Below, one piece after another: positions 18,766-27,566 of a DNA stretch of 64,000 nucleotides (the first letter of the stretch is position 1; every line of letters begins with the position of its first letter). Both the position numbers and the translations under genes were made by a program. The notes under the pieces were generated by a model that was given only the letters and a program-made list of their open reading frames with translations, searched no databases and was not told the DNA's origin. The stretch is taken from positions 124,001-188,000 of the forward strand of contig NZ_JACIHE010000002.1 in NCBI RefSeq assembly GCF_014198245.1. Direction: 5' to 3'. This DNA is from Bradyrhizobium sp. cir1. GTDB taxonomy: Bacteria; Pseudomonadota; Alphaproteobacteria; Rhizobiales; Xanthobacteraceae.

Positions 18766-19536
18766 CTATGCATTTCCGTTGGCCGCAGAAAGAAGCGCGA
18801 CGGCCTGAATAGTGGATCGGACGCCGAGCTTGATCCGCGCGTTCTCCAGGTGAAATGCAACGGTATGATGAGAGATACCTAGAATGCGACCAGCATCCCA
18901 GGCCGATTTTCCACGTGCGGCCCATTGCAGACATTCCAGTTCGCGTCGGGAAAGCGGCACGTGCTCAATACGATTCGGAACTCCCAGCTTCCGCTGTGCG
19001 TGGGCATGAAAATACATCGCTACGAGTTGCAGTGTCCGAAGGTTCTCGCGTATCGCAGTGTGGAAGTGAGAATGTCGTTCGTCAGTGGCGAAGGTAATGG
19101 CCGCGATAGCTCCTCTTCCATCGTGAACTGGGACCGTGAAGCCGCACCGGATTCCAAACGTGGCAGCCTCTTCGAACAATTGGTGGACTTGGGGCGAGTG
19201 TGCGATTGGCAGGTGGTCAACGCCCCACTCGAACGGCTCAGGTTGTTGAATGGCTCGAACGATGACCGGATCGACCCGATGATACCGCTGCTTCATGTAA
19301 TGCGATGTCCAATTCTCGGGGTAGTTGGAAATAAGCAGCGGCATCATCGGCGGCTTGGGCGACGTGGCAAGGTAAGCAAAGCAGGTGAGGTCGAGTGCAC
19401 TGGTGGTCTCGGCCATGCTGTGTCGAAGATCTTCCTGGCTATCGGCCTCGATCAGCTGATCAACGAAGGACTGGAATATCCGGCGCACTGTGCTTTCTCG
19501 CAAATTTGCTTCCCTGGAGAGTTGGATGTTGCCCAC
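18766..19536 (-). CDS. LuxR-family quorum-sensing transcriptional regulator
   Basis: A 256-residue regulator with an N-terminal autoinducer-binding domain (residues about 20-180; WTSHYMKQRYHRVDPV and the W/Y/D residues lining the lactone pocket) and a C-terminal LuxR helix-turn-helix (about 192-250; LSRRELECLQWAARGKSAWDAGRILGIS). Both domains are complete, unlike TraM-type or truncated antagonists. Located directly upstream of luxI and near trb, it probably activates luxI and transfer genes when the signal accumulates. Confidence 0.92.
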   Translation of the reverse strand: MGNIQLSREANLRESTVRRIFQSFVDQLIEADSQEDLRHSMAETTSALDLTCFAYLATSPKPPMMPLLISNYPENWTSHYMKQRYHRVDPVIVRAIQQPEPFEWGVDHLPIAHSPQVHQLFEEAATFGIRCGFTVPVHDGRGAIAAITFATDERHSHFHTAIRENLRTLQLVAMYFHAHAQRKLGVPNRIEHVPLSRRELECLQWAARGKSAWDAGRILGISHHTVAFHLENARIKLGVRSTIQAVALLSAANGNA

Positions 19537-19775
19537 GAAGCGAAGCAGGGGCGGACTTTATCCGTTCGGCCCCTAAAGCGCGGCGCGCTCGCAAGGCAGA
19601 TCAGGAGGACCTCGCCCGCGTCTGTTGAGTTTCGCTGCTCGGCGCAATCAATGGTAGCACGGTTGAAAGCATGTTAGCCATTACCGGCGCGCCAAGGGGT
19701 AACACGACGTAGTCGCTCACAGCCAGAAAGCGTGGTTTTCCGTATCCAGGCGTGACTTCCCCAGGATGAAAGTGA

Positions 19776-19798
19776 CCGCCGGCTCGTGAGGCCGGCGG
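19776..19798. repeat. GC-rich perfect hairpin
   Basis: CCGCCGGC and GCCGGCGG form an 8-bp perfect stem around a 7-base loop (TCGTGAG). No T-run follows on either strand, so it is not a classical terminator; it may be a REP-like palindromic element. Confidence 0.45.
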
Positions 19799-19960
19799 CC
19801 AAGTCAGGGAGGAAACGCCCCGGGGGGCTGCCGCAGGAGTTGCCCACGGCATCTGTCGCCGATCGCTCGACGGACATGCATCGGACTCGAGCACGGTCAC
19901 CGAACTCTTTGTCTTAGCGGTGGTAAGGTATCGCTATTCCCAACCCGACTTAAGAGCAGA

Positions 19961-20257
19961 TCATCGGCGCGGACGAATTTTGCTGCCGGATGTGTCGATA
20001 GCGAACCACTTTCGTACGGACAGTACCGAACGTGCGTCGCTCTCAGGTGTAGCCCTGAACTTCACTTGGATGTTGTTGAAAACCCGGCTTGCTTGAAGAG
20101 TTCTGGATCGGCCGACGCCAACCGCTCGCAGAACGAGCCAGCGTGTTTGAGCGGTATCCGCCGTTACGAGCACGCGATAAAGAGGTTGTCTTGCCCGACG
20201 GAGGAAATGCCCCGGCTCGATCCGGTCCGGTGTGATTGCGACAACAGGCGTGATCAC
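19961..20257 (-). CDS. Possible small hypothetical protein
   Basis: A 98-residue frame starting with GTG. The sequence is plausible as protein (RIEPGHFLRRARQPLYRVLVTADT, alternating strands and basic C terminus) and similar small beta-rich proteins exist in rhizobia, but the Shine-Dalgarno GGAGAGG lies about 13 bases upstream, rather far. No domain is recognised. Treat as tentative. Confidence 0.35.
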   Translation of the reverse strand: MITPVVAITPDRIEPGHFLRRARQPLYRVLVTADTAQTRWLVLRAVGVGRSRTLQASRVFNNIQVKFRATPESDARSVLSVRKWFAIDTSGSKIRPRR

Positions 20258-20411
20258 TCGAGGGTGATACCTCTCCGGTGCGGCACCAATCTCCTGGATG
20301 CACGGCAGGTCTGAAGTTCTTGCAGGTTGGCCAAGCCGGAGACTGTCACCTACGAGAGAGTTGCGGCAATGCGGGCGCGGTGCTCATGAGATGAGCCGAT
20401 ATTTCGTTTTA

Positions 20412-21215
20412 CTAGAGAGCGACACTCTCCGGGTCGATCTCGGGTTGCCGAGCGGCAGCTTTTCCATATGCATTTGAGATTGTGCTGTAACAGCCGCACG
20501 CTCGCTGTTCGAGGGATTGGCGCTCTCGTACCTCGAGAAGGCCGCGGGCCTTTCGGACCAATCCGAGGTCTTCGAACCGCATCAACGCTTCGGTTACGGA
20601 AGCGCGGCGCAGGCCGAGGATATAGGAGAGATGGTCGTGTGTTATCGCAAATGCCTCGCCGTCCAGAAAGTCGCAAGCAAGGCAAAGCCAGCATGCGAGG
20701 CGTTGCTCAAGCTGGTGGCAAACGCCACATAGGGCTGTTTGAGAACTGTGGATCATAAGAGACTGGAGATAACGCAACAGGTGTTCGCGAATCTTCGGCC
20801 GCTCGGCCATTGTCCGCAGCAGCTCGTCCCTGTGAATTCGGAGAGCGGTTCCTGGTACTAAAACGACCGACTTGTGGATGGAGAGCCGGCCCCCAAGAGC
20901 AATCGATGCGCCGGCGACACCTTGATGACCCACCATTGCGGTTTCGAGGGTCCTTCCTTTCGCAAGTGTCATGAGCGAAACCAGGCCCGACTCTATGAAA
21001 TTGATGTGCTCTATGGGTCTGTTTGCTTCATTTAATACCGCGCCCTTTTCCAGCAACACGGGCTGCAAGAACGTGCGGAGAGGATCGAGATCCGACAAGG
21101 ATAACGTCGTGAGGATTCTGTTCTTGATTGGTGGTCGCGCCAAAAGGTCGGAAAGCGAAATTGCATCGCTGTGAGACGGATCCTGAGACCAGTTGATCTT
21201 TGGTGCGTGTTCCAC
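20412..21215 (-). CDS. Crp/Fnr-family transcriptional regulator
   Basis: A 267-residue regulator with a cyclic-nucleotide-binding-like beta barrel (residues about 30-150) and a Crp-type winged helix (about 185-240; THDHLSYILGLRRASVTEALMRFEDLGL). There are no N-terminal Fnr cysteines, so oxygen sensing by an iron-sulfur cluster is unlikely; C163 and C166 (CGVC) sit after the barrel. The start codon appears to be GTG with no strong ribosome-binding site, so the N terminus is uncertain. No clear target neighbour. Confidence 0.88.
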   Translation of the reverse strand: MEHAPKINWSQDPSHSDAISLSDLLARPPIKNRILTTLSLSDLDPLRTFLQPVLLEKGAVLNEANRPIEHINFIESGLVSLMTLAKGRTLETAMVGHQGVAGASIALGGRLSIHKSVVLVPGTALRIHRDELLRTMAERPKIREHLLRYLQSLMIHSSQTALCGVCHQLEQRLACWLCLACDFLDGEAFAITHDHLSYILGLRRASVTEALMRFEDLGLVRKARGLLEVRERQSLEQRACGCYSTISNAYGKAAARQPEIDPESVAL

Positions 21216-21360
21216 AATCAGCCATTGCGATGAAATCGATCACTGGACTGTGAAGACTAGAGATCACGCAATGCAGGTCAAATTCCAATAATTTTCGGTC
21301 GTATTCGTGCTGGTTATAGGCTTCGCCTTGCTAGAACCGCACGCGGACGTCGCGCCCGCG

Positions 21361-22326
21361 TCAGCGGAGAGGGCTGGGGGCGGTTTTGCGTGCAAGAGGA
21401 GTCGGCTTCCTTTCGACCGCTCCTAACTCCGCAATCAGACGTGCGGCGGTTGCCTTCGTCTCCTCTACGAAGTTTGAAATGAGATCCAGGTTGCGGACAT
21501 CGCGGCCATAGCACAACAGAAAATCCATCGGCGTTTCTGGTTCAAATGGTCTGGCAACCAGGTGTTCCTCCATGCCTGCAAGAAAAAGAGGGTGCACAAG
21601 CGAAATGCCAAGCCCGGCGGAGACGAACCGGCACACCGTGGGATTCATGTCGGCTGTCAGTACGACATTGGTGTGCACGCGGTATTTCTCGAAGATGCCT
21701 GCAATCTTTTGCCCGGTATAGGAGTCTCTGTTGAATGAGATGAACGGGATGTCGTTCAGGTGCTCCGGGTGAATCACCGGAAATCGAGAGAGTGCGTGCC
21801 CGATTGGCATGATACAGAGCAATGGATGCTCAAGCAAAGAATCAGTAACCAGGTGAGGATTGTCAATTCGGGCGCTCACAAGGCCAACATCGAGCTTGCG
21901 CGTGAGCACGTATTCCGCGATCCACTGTGAAGTCAATGACTGAACCGAGCAATAGACCTTCGGGTTGCACTTCAGGAAGTTCATCGTTGTGCGTTGGATG
22001 AAGGCGCCCCCGAGACCGGGAATTGTCCCGATGACGAGCTTGCCCTGGTCTTCACGGCGTATGTGCGCGATCGCGCTTTCCACTTGCCGGACGCCTGAAA
22101 AGATCCGATCAATCTCTTCATAAAGGCGCAGGCTCTGGGCGGTTGGCGCCAAACGCCCCTTGTAACGATCAAAGAGCTTGAGGCCGGTGTCACTCTCGAG
22201 ATGCATCAGGAGCTTACTCGCTGCCGGTTGCGAGATGTTCAACACCTCTGCCGCTCGACTTACGGTTCCGTGTTCGATCAACGCCTTGAAGATCTCGATC
22301 TGACGAAGATTGATGGCGCGTGGCAT
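21361..22326 (-). CDS. LysR-family regulator divergent from the enolase-family gene
   Basis: A 321-residue LysR protein resembling opine/amino-acid catabolism regulators (NocR/OccR type). The helix-turn-helix is at residues about 6-60 (INLRQIEIFKALIEHGTVSRAAEVLNISQPAASKLLMHLE) and the effector domain follows. The start at 22326 fits the conserved LysR N terminus; the frame is open further upstream to 22374. It is transcribed divergently from the enolase-superfamily gene, so it probably controls that gene and itself through the shared intergenic region. Confidence 0.9.
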   Translation of the reverse strand: MPRAINLRQIEIFKALIEHGTVSRAAEVLNISQPAASKLLMHLESDTGLKLFDRYKGRLAPTAQSLRLYEEIDRIFSGVRQVESAIAHIRREDQGKLVIGTIPGLGGAFIQRTTMNFLKCNPKVYCSVQSLTSQWIAEYVLTRKLDVGLVSARIDNPHLVTDSLLEHPLLCIMPIGHALSRFPVIHPEHLNDIPFISFNRDSYTGQKIAGIFEKYRVHTNVVLTADMNPTVCRFVSAGLGISLVHPLFLAGMEEHLVARPFEPETPMDFLLCYGRDVRNLDLISNFVEETKATAARLIAELGAVERKPTPLARKTAPSPLR

Positions 22327-22450
22327 GCTATAACCTTGAGAATAGCCGATGCATCGTTCCGCATTTGATATCATACCATCCGCTTGCTCGTTCCCGTCAA
22401 CCTCATCGACTTGATCGAATTCAAAAATCAGCGGACCGGAGCGCTATTCG

Positions 22451-22470
22451 ATAACCTTTCTGAATAGGTT
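22451..22470. promoter_or_regulatory. Candidate LysR-binding site, copy 1
   Basis: The 20-bp sequence ATAACCTTTCTGAATAGGTT contains the inverted repeat AACCT-N8-AGGTT, and CTATTC at 22444-22449 pairs with GAATAG inside it. It lies between the divergent LysR and dehydratase genes and matches 17 of 20 positions of a site in the second LysR-divergent promoter at 25723-25742. Confidence 0.5.
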
Positions 22471-22540
22471 CAGTTGTCCTTGATATTGGACCCGACCCCG
22501 CGGTCTCCATACGGTGCGCGCGATCAAGTTGGAGAAACTG

Positions 22541-23710
22541 ATGCGGATTACGGGATTCAATATCTTCAAGGCAGGTATCGATGGGCGTACACCCGTCATC
22601 AGTGAGGCGCTCACCGACGAAGGAATTTCGGGACTTGGCGAAGCGGCCTTGGCGTATGGTTCGGGTGCAACTGCTGTTTGCGAGCTTATTGCCGAATTCG
22701 CCGCGCGGTTCGTCATCGGCAGGGATCCATTCCAGATCGAAGCAATCTGGAGCGATCTCTACGACCATACGTTTTGGGCCAAGGGCGGCGGACCCATTGT
22801 CTTCGCAGCTATTAGCGCTATCGAACAGACTCTCTGGGATATCAAGGCGCGTGCGCTGGGGGTACCGGTTTTCGAGTTGCTAGGCGGCAAATATCGCGAC
22901 GAAGTGCGTGTCTATGCGAACGGCTGGTCTTTTCGCGCCACCACTCCGGCGGAGATCGCCAAAGCGGCAGAAACGGCAGTTTCACGTGGATATGATGCTC
23001 TTAAACTTTATCCACTCAGCCAGGTCGATCCGCAACATCCAAACGGAATATTCAAGCACGTCTCTTTGCGTCACTATGATCGTGCCATGCGCGATCATGC
23101 CGTGGACATGGTCCGCTCGGTGCGCTCTGCAGTTGGACCTGCGGTCGATATCATGGTTGATATGAGCGCCGAACTCACGACTGACGCCATAATCCAGGTT
23201 GGCCGCGCCCTTGAAGAGTTCGATCTTATGTTTCTTGAGGAGCCGGTCGATCCGACGAATGTCCAGGCTCTGAAAATCGTTGCAAACAAGCTCGACACGA
23301 CCATCGCGGTCGGCGAGCGCCTTTATACGCGCTACGGCTTCCGCCCGGTCATGGAGGCGCAGGCAGCTGGTGTACTGCAGCCGGATATCGGTAACACCGG
23401 AGGCATTATGGAAACCAAGAAGATTGCGGCTATGGCCGAGGCCTATTCGATGCGGATCGCTCCACATATCTGCGCGGGCCCGGTGGCGTCTGCTGTCGCG
23501 TTGCAACTCGATGCGGCCATTCCGAACTTTCTGATCCAGGAACTGTATCCCTTCCGCGTTCCCGAGCATTTTGCGCTAGTCGACAATCCCGTCGAACCAC
23601 AGGTTCGGAACGGCAAGGTAACCATCCCGCAGACACACGGCTATGGCGTTTCTCTCGATCGCAAGCGCATCGAGCCATACCTTTATCGCCAGGTTCGGGA
23701 AAGGGCGTAA
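22541..23710 (+). CDS. Enolase-superfamily dehydratase (mandelate racemase/galactonate dehydratase type)
   Basis: A 389-residue Mg-dependent enzyme that abstracts the proton alpha to a carboxylate, probably dehydrating a sugar acid. The capping domain spans residues about 1-120, the barrel follows with metal ligands in DIMVDMSAELT, FLEEPVDP and VGERLYTRYG, a KLYP lysine on the second strand, and the HICAGPVAS general-base histidine. Start at 22541 is set by GGAG 6 bases upstream; the frame extends to 22514. A dehydrogenase gene follows 5 bp downstream. Exact substrate unknown. Confidence 0.88.
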   Translation: MRITGFNIFKAGIDGRTPVISEALTDEGISGLGEAALAYGSGATAVCELIAEFAARFVIGRDPFQIEAIWSDLYDHTFWAKGGGPIVFAAISAIEQTLWDIKARALGVPVFELLGGKYRDEVRVYANGWSFRATTPAEIAKAAETAVSRGYDALKLYPLSQVDPQHPNGIFKHVSLRHYDRAMRDHAVDMVRSVRSAVGPAVDIMVDMSAELTTDAIIQVGRALEEFDLMFLEEPVDPTNVQALKIVANKLDTTIAVGERLYTRYGFRPVMEAQAAGVLQPDIGNTGGIMETKKIAAMAEAYSMRIAPHICAGPVASAVALQLDAAIPNFLIQELYPFRVPEHFALVDNPVEPQVRNGKVTIPQTHGYGVSLDRKRIEPYLYRQVRERA

Positions 23711-23714
23711 ACCG

Positions 23715-24722
23715 ATGGTAACGACCGCTCCCAGGGCTTGGGCCTCGGCACCGCGGATTTATGTCGAGAACGTCCGCGGCCGCGATCCAGCGTACAACGT
23801 CAGCGCTGAGGCGATTCTGAGAAGCCTTCATTCGGTCTGCCGTCCGGCTGAGCTGACTTGTTGCTTTTCCGACGAGCGTAATCTGGAGGCCTTGCGCCGC
23901 GCCGACATTCTCGTTGCAGGCAGACTTGATACAGAAGTCATCCGGTCTGATGCCAGAGATCTGAAACTGATCCAGTGTACCAGTGCCGGCGTCGAGAATT
24001 ATGCGCCTTTCAATTGGCTCTTACCCACAACTGCGCTGACCAATGCCAGCGGTGTTCATGCTGCCAAGGTCGGCGAATTCGGCCTCATGGCGGCGTTGAT
24101 GTTGCACGAGCGGGTGCCGTTGATCGCTACCAACCAGCGGTTCCATTCCTGGAAGAGGCAGCTGCGTGGTGTGGCCGCCGGACGCCGCGCACTGATCTAT
24201 GGCGTGGGAGCGCTCGGCGGGGCAGTCGCCGAACGGCTGCATTCTGCCGGCTTCCATGTGAGCGGCATCCGTCGTAACGGCAGGCAGCATGCCGCTGTCG
24301 ACCACATGACAACGCCCGACTGCTTTCACAATGAACTGGCGCAAGCGGATATTTTGATCCTGGCTTGTCCGCTGACACCGGAAACGCGGGGAATCATGGG
24401 CGAACGCGCATTCGCTGCTATGCCGAAGGGCGCAAGTCTTCTCAATATCGCCCGGGCCGGTGTGATCGACCACGCGGCGCTTGTTTCGTCATTGGTCAGC
24501 GGACATCTGTCCGGTGCCATTCTGGACGTGTTCGAAAAAGAGCCGCTGCCGGCCAATGCCCCCTTGTGGGACGTACCCAATCTCATGGTGTTTCCTCACG
24601 TTTCAGCGGACGCACCCGACGGATACGTCGATCGTTGCCTTGCAATCCTGGCCGACAACCTCGAACGAGCAAGCTCGGGGCGTCCGTTACGAAATACGAT
24701 TGATCCGCAGTTGGGCTATTAA
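23715..24722 (+). CDS. D-isomer-specific 2-hydroxyacid dehydrogenase
   Basis: A 335-residue NAD(P)-dependent dehydrogenase that interconverts 2-keto and D-2-hydroxy acids. The nucleotide-binding segment IYGVGALGGAVAERL lies mid-protein; the catalytic trio is visible as Arg in NIARAGVID, Glu in FEKEPLP and His in FPHVSAD. It starts 5 bp after the dehydratase stop, so the two probably act on the same compound. An upstream in-frame ATG inside the dehydratase gene is rejected. Confidence 0.9.
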   Translation: MVTTAPRAWASAPRIYVENVRGRDPAYNVSAEAILRSLHSVCRPAELTCCFSDERNLEALRRADILVAGRLDTEVIRSDARDLKLIQCTSAGVENYAPFNWLLPTTALTNASGVHAAKVGEFGLMAALMLHERVPLIATNQRFHSWKRQLRGVAAGRRALIYGVGALGGAVAERLHSAGFHVSGIRRNGRQHAAVDHMTTPDCFHNELAQADILILACPLTPETRGIMGERAFAAMPKGASLLNIARAGVIDHAALVSSLVSGHLSGAILDVFEKEPLPANAPLWDVPNLMVFPHVSADAPDGYVDRCLAILADNLERASSGRPLRNTIDPQLGY

Positions 24723-24725
24723 GCG

Positions 24726-25718
24726 TTAAGCGAGCGGATTGCGGATCCAGGGCCCGGGCTCCGTCAGTTGCCCAAAGGCGCGCTCGCCCTCACCGTTGAT
24801 GAAGACGTCGAAGCGCTGCATGAGTGTGTGCAGGAATGGGACTGCCATCTTGTGCGAGACCGAGCGAAACGCCTCGACCGCGCCGGTGATCGGACGGTCC
24901 GGTGCATAGATCATCATCGTCTTGAATGTGATCTTCGGGAGGAAAGGGCGGACCACCAGGCTATCTGCGGCGACGGTATCGAGACAGTAGGGATTGATCA
25001 GACCGACCCCCATGCCTTGCTGAACCATCTGGCAAATCGACAGGGCAAAATGAGTCTCGGCAACGACGTTGCGTGCGATGTGCAGGTCATCGAAAAGCTT
25101 GTCTATCCGACGCCGGGCACGATCGGCATGCGACAACGAAATGAACGGCTGATCGGCCAGATCCGCCGGCTTGATAACTGCCTTTCGCGCAAGATCATGC
25201 CCGCGCGGCAGGGCGCAAACCGCGGGTGGTAGGGTAAACTGCTCGGCGAACACTCCGGAAATATCGATCTCGTCAGCGCCAAAACCAACGTCGATCTGTC
25301 CCGCGGCGACCAGATCGCGCACCGTATCGGAGTTTGCGACCTCGAGATTGATCGTTGTCCGCGGGTACGTTTCATGGAAGCTCCCCACGACATGCGGCAC
25401 GAATGAGAAGCCCAACGCCGGTAACGCGCCCAGCTTCAAGGTGTCAGATCGATAGTTGCGAATGTCGTCTGCAATTGCTCCGAGACGGCTGAATGATTGG
25501 AACGCGCGACTGACCTCCGCGTGAAAGAGCAAGCCCTCCCGGGTCGGAATCAGGCGGCCGTTGCGCCGTTCAAACAGCTTCAATTTGGTGGCATGTTCCA
25601 ACTGCTTGATCAGGCGACTGATTGCCGGCTGCGAAACCGCGAGCATTTCGGCCGCGCGGGTCGTAGCTCCCATAACCACGACGGCATGGAAGGCCTCGAG
25701 CTGTCTATGATTGATCAT
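24726..25718 (-). CDS. LysR-family regulator divergent from the ABC transporter
   Basis: A 330-residue LysR protein with helix-turn-helix at residues about 3-60 (NHRQLEAFHAVVVMGATTRAAEMLAVSQPAISRLIKQLE). The whole protein resembles the LysR at 21361-22326, suggesting related effectors. It faces the binding-protein gene across 225 bp and ends 4 bp from the convergent dehydrogenase gene. Likely controls the transporter and the downstream hydantoinase genes. Confidence 0.9.
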   Translation of the reverse strand: MINHRQLEAFHAVVVMGATTRAAEMLAVSQPAISRLIKQLEHATKLKLFERRNGRLIPTREGLLFHAEVSRAFQSFSRLGAIADDIRNYRSDTLKLGALPALGFSFVPHVVGSFHETYPRTTINLEVANSDTVRDLVAAGQIDVGFGADEIDISGVFAEQFTLPPAVCALPRGHDLARKAVIKPADLADQPFISLSHADRARRRIDKLFDDLHIARNVVAETHFALSICQMVQQGMGVGLINPYCLDTVAADSLVVRPFLPKITFKTMMIYAPDRPITGAVEAFRSVSHKMAVPFLHTLMQRFDVFINGEGERAFGQLTEPGPWIRNPLA

Positions 25719-25722
25719 AGGT

Positions 25723-25742
25723 ATAACATATCTGAATAGGCT
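25723..25742. promoter_or_regulatory. Candidate LysR-binding site, copy 2
   Basis: ATAACATATCTGAATAGGCT lies just before the LysR start and shares TCTGAATAGG exactly, and 17 of 20 positions overall, with the site at 22451-22470. CTATTT at 25755-25760 could form a second, imperfect arm to GAATAG. Confidence 0.5.
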
Positions 25743-25943
25743 ACGATCAATACGCTATTTGTGCCGTTCGCGAAACCAACTCTAATAACCTCATATTGGG
25801 AGCGGAAACAGAGGTCTATTCTATGACCCGCGATCCGAAATTCCCAATAGCAATTAGAGCACAACGACCGACGTCGCCAGGTTTTCCCGAGGTGATCGGC
25901 GAGGGGGGGGGCGCATGCACGCCATTCCGAGGAAGATTGAGTC

Positions 25944-27494
25944 ATGACACAGATTGCTTTCGTGCCATCCGTAAGCCGACGCCGCTTTGTGGGGGCAGCG
26001 AGCGCCATGACGATCTTGTCGATCGCTGGAGCGCCTATGGAAGTGGCTCGCGCTGCGGCCAAGGGCACGCTCCGTTTCGGCCTGTCGTCTTTCCCTCCCA
26101 GTTTGAACCCCTTCGAATATTCCGGGACGGCGGCGCTGACCGTCAAGCTGGTGCTCTATCACTCCCTCCTGTCGTATGGTGCTGACGGCCTGGTGCGCCC
26201 CGAACTTGCATCTGACTACAAGCAGGTCGACTCGACCACCTATGAATTCAACCTGCGGGAAGATGCGGTCTTTCACGACGGGTCGCCTGTCGAAGCGGAG
26301 GATGTGAAGTTCTCCTACGAAAGCATAGGCGCTCAAAAATCCACCGCTTATCTACGCCAGGACTTTCAAATCATCGACAAGATCGATGTGACCGGCCCGA
26401 AGACTCTACGGCTTACATTGAAACAGCCCAATGCCGTCTTCTCCCAGGTCCTCGCAAGCGGATATGCGCCCATTGTGTCGCGTAAATCCGCCGCTTCCAA
26501 TTTCATTGGTGCAGGACCCTATACGCTCCAGGGCATCGACCGTGGAAGCGCCATTACGGTCAAGGCGTTTCCGGCTTACTATCGCAAGGACCTGCCGAAG
26601 CTCGAGGTCATCCGTTTCGTCGCGATGCCAGACGAAAGTTTGCGGATGGCCGCGCTCGAGTCGGGCGACATCGACATCATCGAATATGTCTCCACCCAGA
26701 ATATGGGCCGTCTCGAGCAAGGAGCGTCGACGCATGCTGCCTCAGTCGATGGCCCTTTCATGTACTTGTTGTTCAACACAAAGGAGGGGCCGTTTACCGA
26801 TGTGCGGCTCCGCCGTGCCGTGAGCTACGCCATCGATCGAGCCGCCGTCAGTTCGTTTGGCTTCTCGGGCATGGGTAAGCCGATCGATGGATTGCCAGTA
26901 CCGACCGACCCGGCCTACGATCCATCCCTCGTCAAGGAGCGCCTTGCCTATGATCCAGTAAAGGCTCGAGCGCTGCTGAAGGACGCTGGCGTTTCCAACC
27001 TGACCATCCAGCTTTTGTCGACGTCGCAATATGCCCAGCACAACGACACTGCCATCGTCGTGCAGCAAAATCTCGCCGCGGTCGGCATCAATGCCAATAT
27101 GCGCCTGCCGGACTGGGCCTCCCGTGTTTCGCTCGGTAATGAAGGCAAGTATCATCTGGCTGTCCAGGGCACTTCTGGTGCCTACAACGATCCAGACGCC
27201 GTTACCGGGTACATTGGCGGGGGGCAGCCGGCTTCCTACACGCGACCCTTCGGTTACGAGAATGCCGAGCTCGACAGATTTCTGGACGAAGGGCGCCGGG
27301 AAATGGATACCGCCAGGCGAGCCGCCATCTACGCGAAAGTCGAAAGGTTGGCGATTGCCGACGTTCCGATCATTCCGCTCATCTGGCGCCCGCAAGTCTG
27401 GGGCGTCCGCAATGCGGTCAAGGGATTCGCTCCGTTGCCGGGCTTTCTCTCATTCCAAAGCGCATTGAAGCTCGAAGAGACCGAGCTGAAGTGA
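25944..27494 (+). CDS. ABC transporter substrate-binding protein (peptide/nickel/opine family 5)
   Basis: A 516-residue periplasmic binding protein of the DppA/OppA type. A Tat signal with SRRRFVG at residues 11-17 and a hydrophobic stretch to about residue 38 directs folded export. Family-5 features include SFPPSLNPFEYSG near the mature N terminus, FNLREDAVFHDGSPVEAEDVKFSYE and LRRAVSYAIDR. First gene of a transporter operon followed by hydantoinase genes, so the ligand may be a cyclic amide, lactam or modified amino acid rather than a plain peptide. Confidence 0.92.
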   Translation: MTQIAFVPSVSRRRFVGAASAMTILSIAGAPMEVARAAAKGTLRFGLSSFPPSLNPFEYSGTAALTVKLVLYHSLLSYGADGLVRPELASDYKQVDSTTYEFNLREDAVFHDGSPVEAEDVKFSYESIGAQKSTAYLRQDFQIIDKIDVTGPKTLRLTLKQPNAVFSQVLASGYAPIVSRKSAASNFIGAGPYTLQGIDRGSAITVKAFPAYYRKDLPKLEVIRFVAMPDESLRMAALESGDIDIIEYVSTQNMGRLEQGASTHAASVDGPFMYLLFNTKEGPFTDVRLRRAVSYAIDRAAVSSFGFSGMGKPIDGLPVPTDPAYDPSLVKERLAYDPVKARALLKDAGVSNLTIQLLSTSQYAQHNDTAIVVQQNLAAVGINANMRLPDWASRVSLGNEGKYHLAVQGTSGAYNDPDAVTGYIGGGQPASYTRPFGYENAELDRFLDEGRREMDTARRAAIYAKVERLAIADVPIIPLIWRPQVWGVRNAVKGFAPLPGFLSFQSALKLEETELK

Positions 27495-27566
27495 CTCTTG
27501 CTGGAAAAAGGGGCAGCCTTTGGTTTGCCGTCCCTGAGGCCTGCTCTTCCGAACACCGGAGCTTCC

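Larger units (their letters stand above)
19537..20411. other. Long region with at most one small gene
   Basis: About 870 bases between luxR and the Crp-type regulator. It contains a GC-rich hairpin and one weakly protein-like frame, both listed separately; other frames look non-coding. It probably carries promoter elements for luxR on its left side. Confidence 0.4.

Noticed and set aside
19776-19798. Terminator for luxR or neighbouring gene
   Set aside because: A strong stem is present, but there is no T-run on either strand and it lies upstream of luxR.
19601-19900. Minus-strand frame of 99 codons downstream-facing from the luxR side, considered as a transposase remnant
   Set aside because: No transposase motif could be pointed to and the frame contains a perfect hairpin; left as unassigned.
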